Shown here in pieces: positions 5,846 through 9,127 of a stretch of 9,127 nt of DNA (position 1 is its first letter; every line of letters begins with the position of its first letter). Under the pieces are notes generated by a model that was not told the origin of the DNA, ran no database searches, and saw only the letters and a list, made by a program, of their open reading frames with translations. Position numbers and translations under genes: made by a program. Origin of the DNA: a bacterium (GTDB lineage: Bacteria; Patescibacteriota; Andersenbacteria; UBA10190). The stretch covers positions 1 through 9,127 of the forward strand of contig NZCO01000009.1 in the NCBI GenBank assembly GCA_002686445.1, given 5' to 3'.

Positions 5846-6262
5846 GAAGCAGACCTGTTCATAGGTAATCACGGAGGCGGCGATGGTGTCTCCCTCGTCA
5901 ATGGGATACCCAGCCTCTACATAGACTGGTTCCCCTATTCTCAAGGCCGCAGGAATGCCTGATTTTATCACAAATTAGCCCGTGACGAGAATGGCGAGAT
6001 GATTCCCGGGAAGCGGCTTATTACAGATTTTATCCATGATACGAAAGCTTCCTTCGGTACGCTCGTCAATAATACGCCGGAGGAAATCGCGGATGCCGTG
6101 GCCTGTTTCATTGAGGATGTGAAGACGCCGGGCGCGCCGGATCCGTACGCGGATGTGGCGGCGCTAATTCCCAAGGACACAAATTTTTATGCCATCGGGG
6201 CGCGTCTTTCCACGGCCTGGGTGCGTCGGAATGTTCAGGATGCCGTGGATAAGGACGGATAA
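5846..6262 (+). pseudogene. TIGR04372-like glycosyltransferase, decayed 3' third with an internal stop
   Basis: From 5846 the frame reads EADLFIGNHGGGD, IPSLYIDWFPYSQGRRNA, then TGA at 5960-5962, then FYHKLARDENG and on to TAA at 6260-6262. It aligns without gaps to residues 311 to about 447 of the intact glycosyltransferase at 1573. The stop replaces the conserved tryptophan of GRRNSW (Trp349 there), a TGG-to-TGA change. Everything before the EADLF segment is missing. An internal ATG at 5999 could give an 87-residue C-terminal piece, but this would lack the GGGD region. The protein match is high yet well short of identical, so this derives from a different family member rather than a recent copy. 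Confidence 0.88.
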
Positions 6263-6265
6263 TGA

Positions 6266-6296
6266 TCGCTTCTGGGAATTTTAGATATAGAAGCGA
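6266..6296 (+). repeat. 8-bp perfect inverted repeat (stem-loop)
   Basis: TCGCTTCT at 6266-6273 pairs perfectly with AGAAGCGA at 6289-6296 across a 15-base loop. It begins four bases after the glycosyltransferase-fragment stop. No T-run follows on either strand, so it is not a normal intrinsic terminator. It could be an mRNA hairpin, a protein site, or chance; it sits at the change from glycosyltransferase to radical SAM remnants. Confidence 0.45.
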
Positions 6297-6301
6297 ACAA
6301 A

Positions 6302-6476
6302 ATGAAAACAGTCACTGCTATTTCTTTCGACACCACCGGACAATGAGGAATGGTATTTCCTTGCATGTAATCCCCGGGGAAATTATCTGTTGGGAGATTT
6401 GTGGCGTTCTGAAATCACAGAAATCTTGTGACGTTACAGAAACAATACATTTCAAGGTAAATGGCGAGGAAAGTTA
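6302..6476 (+). pseudogene. Radical SAM (SPASM/Twitch-like) C-terminal remnant
   Basis: In the frame shared with the next gene, 6345-6428 encodes EEWYFLACNPRGNYLLGDLW then RSEITEIL, which resembles the C-terminal SPASM/Twitch region of radical SAM enzymes (cysteine followed by a glycine turn, LGDL, and an xIxEI ending). A TGA at 6429-6431 interrupts it, and RYRNNTFQGKWRGK beyond it still looks like the family tail. Just upstream, in another frame from ATG 6302, AISFDTTGQ fits the strand before the cysteine, implying a frameshift near 6340. The N-terminal SAM domain is absent. A competing 71-codon ORF in a third frame (6262-6477) has no recognisable content. Confidence 0.6.
6467..6470 (+). promoter_or_regulatory. 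Ribosome binding site for the radical SAM gene
   Basis: AGGA within GAGGAAAG lies six bases before the ATG at 6477. This is among the best ribosome sites in the window and supports this start. Confidence 0.6.
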
Positions 6477-7574
6477 ATGACGAGCGAAGTTAACGAAATT
6501 GTGGAACCAGAGGGCGATATCGAGATTATTGCCGAGGAATTTCCCAAACATATCGATATTGATCTCAGCAACAGGTGCAACCTGAGATGCAGATTCTGCT
6601 TCTTGGTTTCCCATAAACCTGAAAAGTGGCAACAGCTTTCCTATGACCAGTTTCTCAAGGTTACCCCTCTGCTTGAGAACGCAAAAGACATTTCGCTGTT
6701 CAGTAAATACGAACCGTTGACCTGTCGTGATTTCATTCCGATTTTCAACAAGGTCTGCGAATACGATATTGAAACGTATTTCTCCACAAACGGCATCCTT
6801 CTCAACGACGACATCATCGACGCCCTAGTCGGGCGCCTGACCTATCTCACGGTTTCCGTTACCGGCTTCACGCGTGAGAGCTATACCAAGAATATGAGCC
6901 AGGATAAGCTTGAGACGGTGTGTGAGAATCTTGTCAAGCTGAATGCGGCAAAAAAGGTAGCGAATACGGAATATCCCAAGCTTCGCATTACCTTTGTGGG
7001 CATGCTGGACATGCTGGATGAGCTCTGTCAGTCGGTAGATTTTGCCGTCAAGTTCGAGGCTTCGGAAGGGGTCCGCATGACCTACTTCAAATCTTATGAT
7101 GAAAACATGAACCAGTATCTGCCGCTCAACGAGCCCGAGACCGTCGCCGCTGCCGTTGCAGAGGCATCGGCCTATGCGCAGAGCCTTGGACAGCTGGGCA
7201 CGGGAGGCGAAAACCATCGTCGTGGATATCGACCAGGCGGAACTGGACAAATTCCCCTATCTGGGACGGACCATCGACGTGCCGGTGTGCGCCGACGCTG
7301 GGGCCTTCATCGCCGCCCTTCTGGAAGCCATGGGCGACAATTTCGCGGGCCAGAGGCTGGAAGCGTGGTGGGAACGGGTGCAAGGCTGGAAGGAACAATA
7401 TCCCGCCTGCCGCCAGGAATACCACGAGGAGACGCCGGTCAATCCTTACGTGTTCTTCAAGGCGCTGGCCAAGGCAGTAGGCGACGAGGAGCATACCTTC
7501 ATCGATACCGGTTGCACCATTCCTTGGATCATGCAGGCCTTCGAGTTCAGGCCGGGGCAGCGGCTGTTTCATGA
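6477..7574 (+). pseudogene. Radical SAM enzyme, truncated near codon 237 with an out-of-frame tail
   Basis: The ORF starts at an ATG with a strong ribosome site. HIDIDLSNRCNLRCRFCFL carries the CxxxCxxC iron-sulfur motif (Cys34, Cys38, Cys41), followed by a plausible SAM barrel: KDISLFSKYEPL, TYFSTNGILL and LTYLTVSVTG resemble core strands. About residue 237 (near 7190) the DNA becomes a TPP-enzyme gene read in the wrong frame, so the last 128 codons are an Arg/Gly-rich nonsense tail. The end of the barrel and any SPASM domain with auxiliary clusters are lost. Radical SAM/SPASM proteins modify peptides or sugars; no substrate can be named. The C-terminal remnant directly upstream is presumably from a different radical SAM gene. 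Confidence 0.82.
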
Positions 7575-8094
7575 CTTCAACAACACGGCCATGGGTTGGG
7601 CGTTGCCGGCGGCCATAGGCGGCTGTTTCGCTCTGGATGGAAAGCCGGTCACCTGTGTCGCCGGCGACGGCAGCTTGATGATGAATGTGCAGGAACTGGC
7701 CACGGTGCAGAAGCACAAGCTTCCGGTGCGCATCATCGTTATCGACAACCGCGGCTATTCCATGGTCCAACAGACCCAGGATCAATGGCTGGAAGGCAAT
7801 TATTTCGCCACCACGGAAGAGGGCGGGCTGGGTTTCCCGGATTTCCAGAAGCTGGCGGCAGCCTTCGACATTCCGGCCGTGGAGATCGGCGGCAACGCCA
7901 CCATCGAAGAGGGACTCGTCAAGACCTACGCCATGGAGGGGCCGGTGCTGTGCGTCGTTCATGTGCCGCGCGAGCACCGAGTTATCCCCCAGGCCTATTA
8001 CGGCTATCCTCTTGAGGATTCCATGCCGCTGCTGCCACGCGAAGAGCTTCTCGCCAATATGATCGTTAAACCCCTGCCCATTTCGCAGTCATAA
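7156..8094 (+). pseudogene. TPP-dependent enzyme (acetolactate synthase/IlvB-like), C-terminal half only
   Basis: From about 7193 the frame reads SWAREAKTIVVDIDQAELDK, typical of the middle domain of acetolactate synthase-like proteins, then the pyrophosphate domain: DTGCTIPWIMQAF, NNTAMGWALPAAIGG, GDGSLMMNVQELATVQ (TPP-binding GDG, residues 170-173 counted from the ATG at 7156) and IDNRGYSM (Asn198; Asp-Asn instead of the usual Asn-Asn). The ending is complete. The N-terminal pyrimidine domain with its catalytic glutamate, roughly 280 residues, is missing. Relatives decarboxylate pyruvate or transfer two-carbon units; YerE-type members extend sugars in glycan loci. The ATG at 7156 lies in radical SAM-derived DNA, so any product is artefactual and should be inactive. 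Confidence 0.85.
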
Positions 8095-8114
8095 CGAATA
8101 CATCGAAGCCATTA

Positions 8115-9127
8115 ATGAACACCGCAAAAAATACGATAAAGAAGGTTCTGATTGTTGTTCCGCCGCTGGTCAACAGCGACGAGGATCCGGACCCCTCGCG
8201 CCCCAATTACGAACTGTTGCGGCTGGTGTCTCCGGTGGAACCAGTGATCGTTGCCGCCAATCTTCTGGAGCGCGGCTTCGAGGTTCAATTGTTCGATCTC
8301 GGTGTGCATATCGAAAACCGCTATGAGAATCTGCGTAAAAAATTAGAGGATTTCACGCCCGATGCCGTGGTTATGGCGCAGTCGATCCTCACCTTCATTA
8401 CTTCCCAGGACTGGGACGGAATCCAGGTGTTCAGCCTTGCCCGCGAACTTTCGCCGCGGGTGGTCACGGTGCTGACGGGGAATACGGCCACCAATCATCC
8501 CGCCAAGGCAGTGTCGGAGGATGTCTGCGACTACGCGCTTAAGGGTGAGATTGATTACACGGTGGGGGACCTTATGTGCGCTCTTAACGGGGAGGGCGCC
8601 ATTGAGGATGTAGCCGGGGTTGTTTACAGGAAACCCGACGGAAAAACCCATGTCTCGGGCAACTATCCCTCGGTGGACATGGCCGGGTTGCCCATGCCTG
8701 CTTACCACATTCTCGATGAGACACACCGCCTCGGCTATACCCAAAACCTGGAACGCGGAAAGATCAGATATCCCGCGCGCAGTAATAACTATCGCGACAT
8801 CATGGTGGCGCGCAGCTGTACCATGCACTGCTCCTTCTGTTCGGTGGCCCATCTGCGTGGTCCAAAACAGAAATACCGGCGCATGCCGATGGAGCGGCTC
8901 ATCATGGAGGTCGAGCAGGCCCTGGACCAGGGCGTGGAGGAGATTCACTTTTTCGATGATCTTTTTGCGGATAACGAAGGGGAACTCTTGGAATTTGCCG
9001 AGGCGCTGACTAAGAAAAACCTGAAATTCCCGTGGTTCCAGGCCCAGGGCTTGCCCTTGTGGCCGTTGACCAGGGACGCCCTGACGGCGTTGGTGGAAAC
9101 CGGCATGTACCGCATCATCGCGCCCTA
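8115..9127 (+). CDS. B12-binding-domain radical SAM enzyme, N-terminal part (3' end outside window)
   Basis: An ATG at 8115, 20 bases after the TPP-enzyme stop, opens a frame that stays open to the window edge, giving 337 residues. Residues 10-155 form a Rossmann-like cobalamin-binding domain (KVLIVVPPLV, ANLLERGFEVQLFDLG, PDAVVMAQSILTF, LTGNTATNHP, DYALKGEIDYTV), although the DxHxxG cobalamin-ligand motif is not clear. A linker includes LPMPAYHIL. The radical SAM core then starts with RSCTMHCSFCSV, giving CxxxCxxC (Cys235, Cys239, Cys242), followed by EEIHFFDDLFADN. Such enzymes methylate unactivated carbons or perform related rearrangements; in glycan loci their substrates are mostly unknown. 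The gene looks intact. No strong ribosome site is visible upstream. Confidence 0.88.
   Translation, partial: MNTAKNTIKKVLIVVPPLVNSDEDPDPSRPNYELLRLVSPVEPVIVAANLLERGFEVQLFDLGVHIENRYENLRKKLEDFTPDAVVMAQSILTFITSQDWDGIQVFSLARELSPRVVTVLTGNTATNHPAKAVSEDVCDYALKGEIDYTVGDLMCALNGEGAIEDVAGVVYRKPDGKTHVSGNYPSVDMAGLPMPAYHILDETHRLGYTQNLERGKIRYPARSNNYRDIMVARSCTMHCSFCSVAHLRGPKQKYRRMPMERLIMEVEQALDQGVEEIHFFDDLFADNEGELLEFAEALTKKNLKFPWFQAQGLPLWPLTRDALTALVETGMYRIIAP

Noticed and set aside
5960..5962. TGA at a conserved Trp position as possible recoding (TGA=Trp or selenocysteine)
   Set aside because: TGA is the normal stop of the aminotransferases, the reductase and the epimerase here; the site is Trp, not Cys, in the relative; and the gene is already truncated. 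Nonsense mutation is simpler.
6262..6477. 71-codon ORF starting on the stop of the glycosyltransferase fragment
   Set aside because: Its product has no recognisable features, while another frame over the same DNA shows a radical SAM C-terminal pattern.
1..9127. CRISPR arrays, tRNA or rRNA genes, integron sites
   Set aside because: I saw no regularly spaced repeats, no tRNA-like cloverleaf, no rRNA signature and no integrase.

Overview
The window is a single-strand, tightly packed surface-glycan (O-antigen or capsule type) biosynthesis region. All supportable genes lie on the plus strand with gaps of 0 to 33 bases or short overlaps, and I see no convincing internal terminator. Moderately high GC in the intact genes (about 62-65% in two hand-counted 60-base lines), GTG/TTG starts and the gene families (DegT/DnrJ aminotransferases, a GT resembling family TIGR04372, RmlD-like reductase, B12-binding radical SAM) suggest a Gram-negative proteobacterium, perhaps a Rhodospirillales-type alphaproteobacterium. 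That placement is inference.

Layout. 1-297: 3' end of a DegT-family aminotransferase. 313-1425: an intact second DegT-family aminotransferase. 1430-1573: a chimeric 47-codon ORF made of the first 13 codons of a Nudix gene plus unrelated AT-rich DNA. 1573-2913: a full-length TIGR04372-like glycosyltransferase. 2946-3173: the first half of a nucleotidylyltransferase, cut off by a second copy of the DegT 3' end. 3233-3736: intact Nudix hydrolase. 3733-3903: unrecognised 56-aa ORF. About 3866-4804: RmlD-like reductase whose start is unclear. 4814-5722: intact NAD-dependent epimerase. 5723-5845: unexplained DNA. 5846-6262: the last third of a second TIGR04372-like gene with a Trp-to-stop change. 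6302-6476: decayed radical SAM (SPASM-like) C-terminus. 6477-about 7190: N-terminal two thirds of a radical SAM enzyme, running out of frame into the C-terminal half of a TPP-dependent (IlvB-like) enzyme that ends at 8094. 8115 to the end: B12-binding-domain radical SAM enzyme, cut by the window edge.

How the genes work together. Intact parts (aminotransferase, epimerase, reductase, glycosyltransferase, Nudix) fit making and transferring an amino- or deoxy-sugar. The broken parts suggest that other sugar-tailoring steps (nucleotidyl transfer, radical SAM chemistry, TPP-dependent carboligation) have been lost or shuffled.

The striking property is mosaicism. At least six junctions join the inside of one gene to the inside of another, and one junction pair is a 115-base imperfect direct repeat (1355-1469 and 3158-3272, 5 mismatches) spanning the aminotransferase end and the Nudix start. 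Its five differences fall as silent or conservative codon changes, so the two copies look like homologous operons that diverged while coding and were then recombined. A chimeric assembly must be excluded before biological weight is put on this.
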